DNA of 60,000 nucleotides from Antedon mediterranea (GCF_964355755.1 NC_092678.1:25526365-25586364), one strand, 5' to 3'. Counted from the first letter of the stretch, positions 44,901 to 47,567 are shown. Numbers and translations are program-made. Notes: a model not told the origin generated them from the letters alone.

Positions 44901-47085
44901 CCAAAGTGGAAATTAGAAAGGTCGTTTATGGGTCTCCAAGGCAACCACGTGAAGCACACTCACTTTGCGGTGAAGTGAGCACATGGAGTTTATTGTAGAA
45001 GAGGATACTACTTTCACTGTTGACATGTATGAGCTCATCAAACTAATTTCAAAACTAGACTCTTTCAAAAATAAAAGTTTTTATTCTTTTAAAAAATATA
45101 ATTGTATTGCTATTAAAGTTCAAAAACCTTGAGATCATCAAAGGGAGTACCCATCTATGTCCCTTTTCTTTCTTGTTTTTGTTATTTTCATGTTTAAAAA
45201 TATTTTTCTGATGATCCCACGTAGTTCTGCTGCTTTTGTGTTTCGTTTCGTTTATTCGACCAGCATAAAATCAATATAATATAAATATATAGAAAAAAAG
45301 AAATGAAAAAATGTTGGGCAGCTTAAGCAAAATACATCGCTGTAACTCAAATGAGATTATTACTTTATAAACCATTTATATTATACTGTACTATTATATT
45401 AGCATCTCTAAAATGAACAAATAAAGATTACATAATTATCATTTACTCAACATCATGGGTGTAGAGCTAACTACGGGAATATTGTTTTCAATGTAAGAAG
45501 GCAGGTGCTGATTTAGGCGGGGGATAACTCTAGGGCCCACCCCCTAAAATTTAACAGCCATTTCTTTTAAAAAATAAAATAATGACTATTTTTATTATTC
45601 TGCAACCTGGTGGATCGTTATCATTTATGAAATATTTAGCCCTCCCACCAATCTATAATGCTGGATCCGCCCCTGAGTATTTTTTATTTTTCTGCAACCA
45701 TCAATGGATCGTTTTTATCATTTATGAAATATTTATAAATTTAATTTATAAATCTATAATGTTGGATCCCCTGAAAGGTAGGTACCAATCCAGTTATCAG
45801 ACATGGTAATGTTATACTAAACATTGTTGAACATTTGCCATTATATAATGTAAATGTTATATTATATATCTTCATTTCAGGTTTCTTTTTACTGTAACTC
45901 TGTACATCCGGTACTGAACGTGTTTACAATAACAAGTTGATTAACCTATAGATGGTGTGTTGTTAAATAAAACAGTTTACTTCCTGAACACGGCCCTGAA
46001 CACAAAATGTAATAATATAATAACAATAATAATTTTAAGATGAACAGTAGAAGAACAGAGGGCTCAAGATAAAATACACAATTGGAACATTTTGTTCAGC
46101 TACAGTGATAGGGTTCACTTCACTCACCTGGTCTCCCCAATTTCAGGTCAGGGTCACCCACCTCTCCCTATCCCCAAACTTGAATCTTTCCCCACCCCCA
46201 TAGTATGGACTTCTGTTGCCAATTGAGTTGAATGTTTATTTATTTATTGTAACAATATTTTACGAGGGTGGTCCATCCAGCCGAAGCTGATCATTAGGGA
46301 CCCTCACAAGAATACAAAATGACAAGACAATTCTGTGAAATGTTTGAGTTGTTGAGTGAAAGTATGTAATTGTGACAGAAACCCTGGATACAATTAAAAG
46401 CATCCTAATGAGGCCTGATTAGAAAGTTTACAACCAAAAGTACACAAAAGTACTCTGGCCATTCTTACTTCCTTAATTGCTAATCCAGGTCCCATTATTA
46501 ACATTTTAATGAGATACAAAAGTCACAAACTCCAAAAAAATAATCATTAAATAGTGGGGAAACAGAATCAACAAGAAATCAAAACAAAAATGTGTACTAT
46601 TTAAAAATTTATTTTCTTGAAGGTAATGGTAAAAACGGGACCCTGGGGATTGCGCGATTTCGGGGGGGGGGGGGGGAAGGGTCATAATTATGTGCGCTAG
46701 GTTGCCGCGTAAAGTAAATTCAAAACATTTAATGGTTAAACCATATACTAAAAACAGACAGAACGTTTGCCAAAAAATAAATCATCTCCATGGGGTAGTA
46801 AGTAAGTACGTAAACCGGAGTTGGGATCATCCCGGAAACTTTTTAGTTTGTTTTAACTTCCGCCTCTTTTTACACCCCCTGCTGGTCCTCTCAACTTTAC
46901 CTTAAAACGAATATTGGTACCCTACCTTTAGCTTGTTCATTTTCAAATACAGAGAGCAAACTTTTGATCTTCAAACTGGCCATTTGTTTCCTTAAATGAA
47001 AAGCCCTCACGTACTCATCATCGTCAAAAACATATCGATGCACCTTTACAAATTTACGGTGCGGTACTTCCTTGGGACGCTCCAT
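2889..47085 (-). CDS. FGD: FGD-family CDC42 guanine-nucleotide exchange factor, whole gene (25 coding exons in longest model)
   Basis: Joining 25 minus-strand exons with AG/GT borders gives 4533 nt, an exact multiple of three, ending in TAA. Domains by residue: variable N-terminus 1-950, DH (RhoGEF) about 965-1150, PH1 about 1175-1290, FYVE about 1317-1385, PH2 about 1402-1503. This DH-PH-FYVE-PH order is specific to the FGD family. Known members load GTP onto CDC42 through DH, bind phosphoinositides through PH and FYVE, and remodel actin at membranes. The DH core (motifs [28 protein letters not shown]) looks closer to vertebrate FGD1-4 than to FGD5/6, judged from memory. The total length is nearer FGD5/6 because of the long N-terminus. 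Alternative first exons are listed separately. The 3'UTR and polyadenylation site were not fixed; a reverse-strand ATTAAA lies near 2547-2552. RNA-seq would settle exon use. Confidence 0.93.
3014..3142. mobile_element. Small stem-forming MITE, copy 1
   Basis: Contains GACCAATGACAAG and CTTGTGATTGGTC in inverted array between ends reading AAAGCTTTGTTCCCACTA and TACAAAGCCTT. A relative lies at 43563-43669 in the other orientation. Confidence 0.5.
3211..3368 (-). CDS. FGD: FGD exon: PH2 central strands
   Basis: This is a 158-nt exon between a TTTGTACAG acceptor and a GTAAG donor, entering in phase 0 and leaving two bases. It encodes residues about 1439-1491, beginning [16 protein letters not shown] and including [17 protein letters not shown]. 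That pattern of alternating hydrophobic strands with a final 'YYLSTE' strand is typical of PH domains. Confidence 0.92.
3632..3704 (+). repeat. 22-bp tandem repeat, about three copies
   Basis: The unit CCTCTTAGTGCTCTCTGAGTG is repeated head to tail in the intron between the two PH2 exons. Confidence 0.85.
3805..3927 (-). CDS. FGD: FGD exon: start of PH2
   Basis: This 123-nt exon (41 codons, phase 0-0) has acceptor CTTTTAG and donor GTAAAT. It encodes residues 1398-1438, including [20 protein letters not shown]. The 'GWNKLWAVV' segment matches the beta1-beta2 hairpin of a PH domain ('W.k.wfvl'). It follows the FYVE finger directly, as in other FGD proteins. Confidence 0.93.
4066..4198. mobile_element. 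Family-A MITE, copy 2
   Basis: Ends AAGCTCTGTCTTCACTATC and AGTGTGAACAGAGCTT, interior GATGTGCC and ATATGGTAGTGATATGACAT blocks. It lies in the intron between the FYVE and PH2 exons. Confidence 0.75.
4287..4424 (-). CDS. FGD: FGD exon: C-terminal half of FYVE zinc finger
   Basis: This 138-nt exon (46 codons, phase 0-0) encodes residues 1352-1397 and supplies zinc ligands 5-8 of the FYVE finger: VVCSRC and RVCRKCY. The RVC motif is one of the FYVE signature elements. Donor GTAAGTATC is strong. The intron separating the two FYVE halves contains a small MITE-like repeat (about 4502-4661). Confidence 0.95.
4502..4661. mobile_element. Small MITE inside the FYVE-splitting intron
   Basis: The ends are TACTGTAGAACCCCCTCTTA and, inverted, GGTTCTACTGTA. 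Inner parts repeat GGGGACAC-type words. TA-flanked ends of this kind suggest a Tc1/mariner-type non-autonomous element. Confidence 0.5.
4708..4866 (-). CDS. FGD: FGD exon: N-terminal half of FYVE zinc finger
   Basis: This 159-nt exon (53 codons, phase 0-0) starts right after a CTGTAAG acceptor and ends at a GTAAGTC donor. It contains the FYVE signatures W-x-x-D ([13 protein letters not shown]) and RRHHCRACG, giving zinc ligands 1-4. With the next exon all eight cysteines are present. The family uses this domain to bind phosphatidylinositol 3-phosphate on endosomal membranes. The exon's first codon is ATG, but the open frame continues from the exon before, so it need not be a start. Confidence 0.96.
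5020..5094 (-). CDS. FGD: FGD exon: end of PH1 and linker to FYVE
   Basis: A 75-nt exon (25 codons, phase 0-0) with residues [19 protein letters not shown] followed by an acidic linker. The AI..AIQ..L heptad is the C-terminal alpha helix of PH1, continuing 'ESWMR' from the preceding exon. The linker before the FYVE finger is shorter than in FGD1, as I remember it. Confidence 0.92.
5270..5480. mobile_element. Retroposon-like fragment
   Basis: Contains AAAGGCGCTTATATTGG, AAAGATGCGGTTTAAGTTC and GAGAGAATTCCAAAGAGA, a word series I associate with dispersed SINE or LINE tails. I cannot name the family. Confidence 0.3.
5651..5761 (-). CDS. FGD: FGD exon: PH1 late strands
   Basis: This 111-nt exon (37 codons, phase 0-0) has acceptor ATTTCTAG and donor GTAAGATC. 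It encodes residues 1237-1273, with [15 protein letters not shown] and DEKESWMR. The '[15 protein letters not shown]' pattern is strongly diagnostic of PH1 in FGD proteins. Confidence 0.94.
6025..6175 (+). mobile_element. Retroposon 3' end with (AAATA) tail
   Basis: GAGGGCCTCTTCAAGTCAGC through CTGTAGTACAACTGTTAAGG is followed by AATAAATAAAATAAATAAA. The same core recurs at 39141-39200. A shared 3' end plus simple tail is typical of non-LTR retroposons. Confidence 0.45.
6178..6276 (-). CDS. FGD: FGD exon: PH1 middle strands
   Basis: This 99-nt exon (33 codons, phase 0-0) encodes [10 protein letters not shown], then [12 protein letters not shown]. Joined to the preceding exon it gives RYLFLFNDVLFC, the standard PH1 strand pair in FGD DH-PH modules. 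A retroposon-like tail with an AAATAAATAAA run abuts the donor side at about 6025-6175. Confidence 0.94.
6457..6600 (-). CDS. FGD: FGD exon: DH-PH junction and start of PH1
   Basis: This 144-nt exon (48 codons, phase 0-0) encodes residues 1156-1203: [13 protein letters not shown], then [18 protein letters not shown] and ERYLFL. The 'KLL.I.E.I.G...[12 protein letters not shown]' string is the conserved end of DH running into PH1. Confidence 0.94.
6701..6759 (-). CDS. FGD: FGD exon: DH C-terminal helix (59 nt)
   Basis: A short exon bounded by TCTTTTCAG and GTAAGTAAT. It completes a lysine codon, then reads [19 protein letters not shown]. 'AL.LI..AA.HSN' is the last helix of FGD DH domains. Confidence 0.93.
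6983..7033 (-). CDS. FGD: FGD exon: DH conserved region 3, second part (51 nt)
   Basis: A 51-nt exon entering with two bases and leaving one. It reads [16 protein letters not shown] and joins the preceding exon as LLLRDYLKKLP, part of the GTPase-contacting CR3 helix in DH domains. Acceptor TTTTTCAG, donor GTAAGTG. Confidence 0.94.
7371..7458 (-). CDS. FGD: FGD exon: DH conserved region 3, first part
   Basis: This 88-nt exon encodes [20 protein letters not shown], then VPRYQLLLR. '[13 protein letters not shown]' is the CR3 hallmark of Dbl-family exchange factors and lies at the GTPase-binding surface. The donor is GTCAGT, slightly off consensus but phase-consistent. Confidence 0.95.
7531..7803 (-). 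mobile_element. tRNA-derived SINE, copy 1
   Basis: The head (right end, minus strand) reads GTGGCCGAGCGGTTAAGACA and later GGGTTCGAGGCTC, matching the A and B boxes of a serine/leucine-type tRNA. The body includes TCCAGTGTACAC and ends in a conserved part shared with 11193-11486 and 32341-32480. Intronic in FGD. Confidence 0.75.
9049..9192 (-). repeat. 72-bp tandem duplication covering an exon end and splice donor
   Basis: 9049-9120 and 9121-9192 agree at 70 positions before diverging at the last two. Each unit carries the exon's final codons ([10 protein letters not shown]) and a GTAAGAAGG donor. Confidence 0.95.
9156..9312 (-). CDS. FGD: FGD exon: DH conserved region 2; donor region tandemly duplicated
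   Basis: This 157-nt exon enters needing two bases and leaves in phase 0. It encodes [20 protein letters not shown], then [12 protein letters not shown] and [10 protein letters not shown], typical of DH CR2. The last 37 bases of the exon, the GTAAG donor and following intron lie in a 72-bp tandem duplication (9049-9120 and 9121-9192). A second intact donor is therefore available at 9083/9084. Because 72 is a multiple of three and the inserted stretch is open, using it would add 24 residues in frame. Confidence 0.93.
9493..10077 (+). repeat. 86-bp minisatellite, seven units
   Basis: Unit starts at 9493, 9579, 9665, 9751, 9837, 9923 and 10009, with a shortened last unit. Each begins GACCCACCATGAGTACCAAT; the last has GACACCCTATGAG. 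One C/T variant (ATTGCCG or ATTGCTG) runs C,T,C,T,C,C,T. Intronic, between the two central DH exons. Confidence 0.95.
10123..10271 (-). CDS. FGD: FGD exon: DH, region between CR1 and CR2
   Basis: A 149-nt exon starting in phase 0 and leaving two bases (TG, completed to TGG). It encodes [16 protein letters not shown], then [20 protein letters not shown] and LEERMIQW. 'IFSNI..IY.FH..FLLP.LE.R...W' is a clear FGD DH signature. An 86-bp minisatellite fills the intron just 3' of it. Confidence 0.94.
10337..10562. mobile_element. Family-A MITE, copy 3, internally expanded
   Basis: Ends as in other family-A copies (CTACACTATCAAACTAGTTT on the left; AAAGTTTGATAATGTAAACA on the right). The interior has about four AAATATGGTAGTGATATGCC-like units. 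Confidence 0.75.
10768..10912. repeat. Dispersed repeat, copy 1
   Basis: GCTAAATTTTCTGGCTGTTT, ATCGTTTTGATTTAGCTTG and later GACATCCAACCAC match 28178-28298 in the same orientation. Confidence 0.55.
11193..11486 (-). mobile_element. tRNA-derived SINE, copy 2
   Basis: Full-length relative of the 7531-7803 copy with both A-box-like (TGGCCGAGCGGTTAAG) and B-box-like (GGGGTTCGAGGCTC) sequences on the minus strand. Left-end conserved part: GACTGATCTCCCAGAGGGCC. Intronic in FGD. Confidence 0.78.
11803..11978 (-). repeat. Tandem duplication over the first DH exon's donor
   Basis: 11803-11895 and 11896-11978 repeat the same blocks (GATTTCAATGAT, TCTAATGATGATGTTA, GAGATTCCTAC, CCAGCAGATGTAATTTTT) with an offset of 85-91 bp. 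The inner copy is the true exon end. The outer copy keeps a GTAGG donor but has a changed, frameshifted exon part. Confidence 0.85.
11950..12060 (-). CDS. FGD: FGD exon: start of DH domain (CR1), NAGNAG acceptor
   Basis: This 111-nt exon (37 codons, phase 0-0) encodes [10 protein letters not shown], then [20 protein letters not shown], the CR1 helix of DH domains ('ELL.TE..Y...L..L'). The acceptor reads TTTTTTCAGCAG, a tandem NAG, so splicing could include or omit one glutamine (exon end 12060 or 12057). The donor side is partly duplicated immediately downstream, at 11803-11895. Both the long N-terminal exon (16186-16916) and the short first exon (14400-14480) end in phase 0 and can join here. 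Confidence 0.93.
12061..14399. other. Intron without a recognised gene
   Basis: Intron upstream of the first DH exon. It has a two-copy 31-bp repeat (12376-12437, CACCACTCCTAAACTCCGCC), a TTTA run near 13945 and otherwise AT-rich unique-looking sequence. Confidence 0.6.
14400..14480 (-). CDS. FGD: FGD alternative first coding exon, short 'core' isoform
   Basis: An ATG at 14478-14480 is preceded by an in-frame TAA two codons upstream. It opens 27 codons, [20 protein letters not shown] and a further acidic stretch, up to donor GTAATG in phase 0, the phase required by the DH exon at 11950-12060. Splicing there yields a 587-residue protein with DH-PH-FYVE-PH and almost none of the N-terminus. 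The upstream in-frame stop argues for a true start exon. Transcript support is not visible from sequence. Confidence 0.75.
14724..15835 (+). repeat. Dispersed ~1 kb repeat, copy 2
   Basis: Second copy of the 351-1347 repeat, in the intron upstream of the short-isoform start. It carries an extra CTAACTAACTAA-type run near 14800 and duplicated 'ACCACAGCCAAGCTAAGT' units near 15395. The tRNA-like block (about 14955-15032) keeps GGTTCGAATC on the minus strand, like an RNA polymerase III B box. Confidence 0.75.
16186..16916 (-). CDS. FGD: FGD large N-terminal exon, low-complexity with tyrosine motifs
   Basis: This 731-nt exon enters needing one base and leaves in phase 0 at GTAAGTACTAG. It encodes residues about 707-950, beginning [20 protein letters not shown], and is rich in S/T/P/N and acidic near the end ([20 protein letters not shown]). 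It holds several short tyrosine motifs (VYDDP, GYCEP, PYDSV, PYAVV, IYENI) and a VKSIRGMFE segment. IYENI fits the Y-x-N pattern recognised by GRB2-type SH2 domains. No globular domain is apparent. It is the last exon before DH in long isoforms. Confidence 0.88.
16917..18101. other. Intron, nothing coding seen
   Basis: It contains a short GGGGTGTGGGATTT repeat at 17090-17145. The rest is AT-rich with no supported feature. Confidence 0.55.
18102..18467 (-). CDS. FGD: FGD N-terminal exon with proline-rich segment
   Basis: This 366-nt exon (phase 1-1) runs from acceptor TTGTTTCAG to a GTGCGC donor and encodes residues about 585-706. It includes [12 protein letters not shown] and a basic-to-polyproline tract [14 protein letters not shown]. 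Proline-rich N-termini are known in vertebrate FGD1, where they bind SH3 proteins such as cortactin; extending that role here is inference. Confidence 0.85.
18793..19032 (-). CDS. FGD: FGD N-terminal exon, Ser/Pro-rich
   Basis: This 240-nt exon (phase 1-1) encodes residues about 505-584: [20 protein letters not shown], a [10 protein letters not shown] stretch, then [12 protein letters not shown] and [16 protein letters not shown]. Repeated S/T-P sites suggest proline-directed phosphorylation. The acceptor (AATTAATTAAG) is pyrimidine-poor, but its phase matches both possible upstream exons. Confidence 0.82.
19461..19683 (-). CDS. FGD: FGD alternative first coding exon (start at 19656)
   Basis: The exon runs from acceptor CTCTTACAG to donor GTAAGACA. 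Its first ATG is at 19654-19656, reading [20 protein letters not shown], and the exon leaves one base, as the exon at 18793-19032 requires. It enters in phase 0, so it cannot follow the phase-1 exon 22475-22669 in frame and is best read as a first coding exon. It pairs well with a noncoding exon near 20365, whose end supplies an in-frame TAG. The resulting protein would be 1071 residues. Confidence 0.72.
20365..20440 (-). other. FGD: Probable 5'UTR exon of the 19656-start FGD isoform
   Basis: On the minus strand a consensus GTGAGT donor follows ...GAAGAGTAG at 20365. Spliced to 19683, the TAG lies in frame before the ATG, so this stretch would be untranslated. The transcription start (right boundary) is approximate. 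Confidence 0.5.
20578..20587. promoter_or_regulatory. CArG-box-like site upstream of the alternative FGD start
   Basis: The sequence CCTATATAGG is a perfect CC(A/T)6GG palindrome, the binding consensus of serum response factor. It lies about 140-200 bp upstream of the putative 5'UTR exon. The same bases could serve as a TATA-like element. Function is inferred from position only. Confidence 0.35.
21160..21473 (-). mobile_element. Chimeric 5S rRNA-tRNA SINE
   Basis: Read on the minus strand, about 21473-21360 is a near full-length 5S rRNA-like head with GAAACACCGGTTCTCGTC, GATCACCGAAGTTAAGCAAC and GGATGGGAGACCG, which contain the 5S internal promoter words. A tRNA-like unit follows at about 21352-21278 (GATGGTGTAATGGTAATA, then GGGTTCGAGG), then a tail with TTAGGCAAGATGCTTTAC and GGTCCGTGGAGGGCC. 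A 5S head fused to a tRNA-like block is the layout of the SINE3/AmnSINE1-type retroposons. Mutations and the fusion argue against a functional 5S gene. Confidence 0.85.
21528..21710. mobile_element. CAGGGG-ended MITE, copy 1, 5-bp TSD
   Basis: It starts CAGGGGTGGATTTAGGCGG and ends GGATACGCCCCTG, imperfect inverted ends. It is flanked on both sides by GTACT (21523-21527 and 21711-21715). 183 bp, noncoding. Confidence 0.85.
22475..22669 (-). CDS. FGD: FGD N-terminal exon, basic/Ser-rich
   Basis: This 195-nt exon (phase 1-1) ends at donor GTACTG. It encodes residues about 440-504: [38 protein letters not shown] and [11 protein letters not shown]. The acceptor (ATCAAAAG) is weak, but an in-frame TGA just upstream means the exon cannot extend much further, and the phase matches the preceding exon. 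Confidence 0.8.
22670..24693. other. Intron, mostly featureless
   Basis: AT-rich. It contains one copy of a dispersed repeat (23985-24115) and no supported exon. Confidence 0.5.
23985..24115 (+). repeat. Dispersed repeat, copy 1 of 3
   Basis: ATCAAAACGGTACTGGGTTT, CTACTAGCGGTTCCTG and CATCCATTCATAGAAG recur at 53982-54115, and the first half at 44672-44720. Confidence 0.6.
24694..24844. mobile_element. Family-A MITE, copy 4
   Basis: AAACTAGTTTGACA on the left, two AAATATGGTCGTTATATGAC units, then CATCATCATGTCCATATATA and CACATCACATTTTTTTGT. Outer ends are decayed. Confidence 0.7.
24845..26656. other. Intron, no supported gene
   Basis: A 102-codon plus-strand open frame at 25064-25372 has no recognisable homology, codon signal or splice context. 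The remainder is AT-rich. Confidence 0.45.
26657..26914 (-). CDS. FGD: FGD N-terminal exon with acidic segment
   Basis: This 258-nt exon (phase 1-1) has a pyrimidine-rich acceptor (TTTCTCCATGTCCTCATTAG) and a GTAGGC donor. It encodes residues about 354-439: [40 protein letters not shown] and [16 protein letters not shown]. The alternation of hydrophobic strands suggests it may be partly ordered. I do not recognise a domain. Confidence 0.84.
26915..28760. other. Intron, no supported gene
   Basis: Apart from the dispersed repeat at 28178-28298 I see only AT-rich sequence. Confidence 0.45.
28178..28298. repeat. Dispersed repeat, copy 2
   Basis: Matches 10768-10912: TCTGGCTGTTTTCTTTATCG, TTTTGATTTAGCTTTTTG and GAGATCCAACCAC. 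Family unknown. Confidence 0.55.
28761..28921. mobile_element. Family-A MITE, copy 5, well-preserved ends
   Basis: CTCTGTCTACACTATCAAAC at the left and GTTTGATAGTGTAGACAGAG at the right are exact inverted repeats. The interior also pairs. A detached fragment of the right end follows at 28960-28979. Confidence 0.85.
29110..29316 (-). CDS. FGD: FGD N-terminal exon, Ser-rich then helical
   Basis: This 207-nt exon (phase 1-1) with donor GTGAGACTG encodes residues about 285-353: [20 protein letters not shown], then [20 protein letters not shown]. The second half could form an amphipathic helix. The acceptor is TTTTTACGAAG. Confidence 0.8.
29530..29583 (+). repeat. Tandem pair of a ~27-bp unit
   Basis: GAGTTCTGTTTTGACCGTAG plus TAACTT occurs twice in succession, between two N-terminal FGD exons. 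Confidence 0.85.
29734..29964 (-). CDS. FGD: FGD N-terminal exon with YEEI and RSxSxP motifs
   Basis: This 231-nt exon (phase 1-1) encodes residues about 208-284: [37 protein letters not shown] and [23 protein letters not shown] contains Y-E-E-I, the preferred Src-family SH2 ligand when phosphorylated. RSCSIP fits the RSxSxP 14-3-3 mode-1 pattern. The donor is GTTGGG, weaker than the others. Confidence 0.83.
29965..31536. other. Intron, nothing coding seen
   Basis: AT-rich DNA between an N-terminal exon and the 3.4 kb inverted-repeat element. A plus-strand open frame at 31200-31409 has no support. Confidence 0.45.
32341..32480 (+). mobile_element. tRNA-derived SINE, copy 3, head missing
   Basis: Opposite orientation to copies 1 and 2. 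It keeps the 3' half (TTTAAAGAACCTAGTACATC, ACTGATCACCAACTGGGCCC) and lacks the tRNA head, as expected for 5'-truncated retroposition. It sits inside the TIR-bounded element 31537-34918, just before its satellite. Confidence 0.7.
32500..33870 (+). repeat. Complex satellite of 20-21 bp words with a 333-bp higher-order unit
   Basis: The basic words are TGCTATCCATTTGAAAGAA and CCGATAATCCGTATAGAATA with spacer TGTACAGTAC. Blocks 32658-32990 and 32991-33323 are nearly identical 333-bp composites; later units are shorter and more variable. Confidence 0.92.
34692..34740 (+). repeat. 24-bp tandem pair
   Basis: AAGGTCGTCACAGCTCCAGT plus TACA occurs twice in succession, in the right subterminal part of the 3.4 kb element. 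Confidence 0.85.
35599..35674 (-). CDS. FGD: FGD alternative first coding exon (start at 35674)
   Basis: The ATG at 35672-35674 is the first methionine after an in-frame TAG. It opens [20 protein letters not shown] and EEAGE, then a GTAATA donor leaving one base, which joins exon 29734-29964 in frame (codon GCT). The resulting protein would be 1328 residues. The charged, helical start differs from that of the longest form. Confidence 0.75.
35675..37311. other. Intron and probable promoter of the 35674-start isoform
   Basis: 5' of the alternative first exon. No unmistakable core-promoter element is seen. The rest is AT-rich, with poly-A runs near 36785 and 36840. Confidence 0.4.
37312..37590 (-). 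CDS. FGD: FGD N-terminal exon with RSxSxP motif and poly-Glu
   Basis: This 279-nt exon (phase 1-1), acceptor CATTTTGCAG and donor GTAGGTCTC, encodes residues about 115-207: [33 protein letters not shown] and a terminal run of six glutamates from a GAA repeat. RSRSVP again matches RSxSxP. Its RRRSxSxPN/D core resembles that in exon 29734-29964. Confidence 0.86.
37591..38337. other. Intron, no gene
   Basis: It holds two diverged copies of GCCTCATTAGTTACTGTTGT plus TGGTAATGA (about 38140 and 38300). Nothing else is supported. Confidence 0.45.
38338..38527. mobile_element. pogo/Tc1-like MITE, copy 1
   Basis: Between TA dinucleotides: the left end reads CAGCAAACTCGACTCCTAAT, and the right end inverted reads CAGTCAACTCTCCCAATATT. 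The interior has several AATACCAGACTTT words. A relative in the other orientation is at 52236-52408. Confidence 0.6.
39141..39200 (+). mobile_element. Retroposon 3' end, second copy
   Basis: AGAGGGCCTCTTCAAGTCAG, then CTGCTGTAGTACAGCTGTTA and an A-rich tail, matching 6085-6145. Confidence 0.45.
39680..39800. mobile_element. Family-A MITE, copy 6, left end lost
   Basis: It begins within the AAATATGACAGTGATATGCC units and retains CATTATCATGTCCATATATG, GGCACATCACATTTTTTGTC and a decayed right end ACTGTAGACATAGCTT. Confidence 0.7.
40573..40669 (-). CDS. FGD: Possible FGD alternative first coding exon (start at 40669)
   Basis: An ATG at 40667-40669, preceded by an in-frame TAA, opens 32 codons, [20 protein letters not shown] with TRKNRPNG following. 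It reaches a GTTAGT donor leaving one base, the phase every downstream N-terminal exon accepts. Composition looks protein-like and matches the basic style of neighbouring exons. A GTATGT donor 12 bases earlier would be out of phase. Confidence 0.45.
41512..41682 (+). repeat. 24-bp G-rich minisatellite, about seven units
   Basis: The unit GGGTGGGCGGTCCAGCTGG (plus GGGTG) shifts after three copies to a GAGCGGGCCAGCTGG form. Its open frames in several phases are a by-product of the 24-bp period. Confidence 0.92.
41950..42235 (+). repeat. Tandem ~120-150 bp repeat, diverged
   Basis: TGTGATCA, ATTCTAGGAATA, GGTGTACCT and GTCACTAGGACATAT recur in the same order two to three times. Intronic. Confidence 0.6.
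42364..42546 (-). CDS. FGD: FGD N-terminal exon, Lys-rich with Asp run
   Basis: This 183-nt exon (phase 1-1), acceptor TTCTCTTAAAG and donor GTAATTTT, encodes residues about 54-114: [40 protein letters not shown] and [12 protein letters not shown]. No known domain is visible. Confidence 0.8.
42547..43562. other. Intron, no gene
   Basis: AT-rich. Open frames present are unsupported extensions of the exon 42364-42546 into its intron. Confidence 0.45.
43563..43669. mobile_element. Small stem-forming MITE, copy 2
   Basis: Relative of 3014-3142, inverted: TTTGACCAATCACACTAAGC, GATTGGTCAACGCGCTTGC and CCCTAGTGGGAACC. It is intronic in FGD. Confidence 0.5.
43746..43877. mobile_element. Family-A MITE, copy 7
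   Basis: Left end TAAGCTCTATCTACACTATC, a few ATATGGTAGTGATATG units, then the GTCACATAAAG right-end word. It lies next to copy 8. Confidence 0.7.
43909..44131. mobile_element. Family-A MITE, copy 8, strongly expanded
   Basis: Left end GGTCTACACTATCAAACTAG followed by six tandem CCAAATATGGTGGTGATATG-like units, then TTGTCACATAAAG. The flanking TTTTAGTTTTCTCGCTTATT plus ACTCATTA stretch also appears before copy 7, so copies 7 and 8 probably arose by a local duplication. Confidence 0.75.
44132..45501. other. Intron, no gene
   Basis: Apart from the partial dispersed repeat at 44672-44720, no supported feature. Confidence 0.45.
44672..44720 (+). repeat. Dispersed repeat, copy 2 of 3, partial
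   Basis: ATCAAAACGTACTGGGATTG and CTACTAGCGTTCCTGCTCC match the repeat at 23985-24115. Confidence 0.5.
45502..45773. mobile_element. CAGGGG-family MITE, copy 2, partly duplicated inside
   Basis: It starts CAGGTGCTGATTTAGGCGG. A first right end (GGATCCGCCCCTG) is at 45675, then the right half repeats and ends GGATCCCCTG at 45773. Flanks GAAGG and AAAGG agree at four of five bases if the whole block is one insertion. Confidence 0.7.
45774..46925. other. Intron downstream of the first exon
   Basis: It contains a G homopolymer of about 15 near 46661-46676. Otherwise there are no genes. Confidence 0.5.
46926..47085 (-). CDS. FGD: FGD first coding exon of the longest isoform
   Basis: The ATG at 47083-47085 is the first methionine after an in-frame TAA eight codons upstream. 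The exon reads [20 protein letters not shown], then [20 protein letters not shown] and VFENEQAK, leaving one base at a GTAGGG donor. The second half has a helical, basic look. A TTG three codons upstream is in frame but is not a likely eukaryotic start. Confidence 0.82.
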
Positions 47086-47514
47086 TAACTTCAACTTTTT
47101 TCTTTGTTGTTAACGTGTGTAGTCGCTTTTCCAGACTGAAACTAGTTTATGTTGTTGGTCTTTCAATTTTGTATTTATGTCATTTCCGCAAATTAAATCC
47201 CGGCGCAGACTTTTAAGAACTAAAAGTTTACTCACAATTTAACCGATTTTGGCCTACTTATTTATGGGAGGATAACACGTTGAAAACTGACTTTAAATTA
47301 ATTAATTTAAGTAAGGTTAATTATTTTTAGTTACCCGCGTTTGTTTTTGAGGAGGCTGGATTTTTAAAGTGCGTTTACTTTTGTTACGCATGGGTGGTTT
47401 TTGGTACCTGGGTAACCAGTGCCATGAGGTGATCGATGACCGGTGTTAGTAGATGACAACAAGTGGTTCAAAAAATATAAATAGAGATATTTAAAAACAA
47501 AAGTTTCGAAAAAA
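47086..47514. promoter_or_regulatory. Putative promoter interval of the longest FGD isoform, possibly bidirectional
   Basis: This 430-bp interval separates the minus-strand FGD start from a plus-strand ATG with a consensus donor. It is somewhat richer in CpG than its surroundings. I see no unmistakable TATA box on the FGD side; a TATAAATA-like run lies at 47476-47483 on the plus strand. Confidence 0.3.
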
Positions 47515-47567
47515 ATGTCGATTATATTTAGATGCCCTCCAGAATTACTTCTTAGAGCAGCTACACG
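47515..47567 (+). CDS. Possible first coding exon of a divergent gene (unidentified)
   Basis: An ATG after an A-rich leader opens MSIIFRCPPELLLRAAT and meets a perfect GTAAGT donor in phase 2. The short hydrophobic/basic start could be a mitochondrial targeting sequence. I could not find the next exon, so this may be chance. Confidence 0.3.

Noticed and set aside
44940-45010. Very short minus-strand start (MCSLHRK) before a GTGAGT
   Set aside because: It leaves phase 0, which no N-terminal cassette accepts, and is too short to trust.
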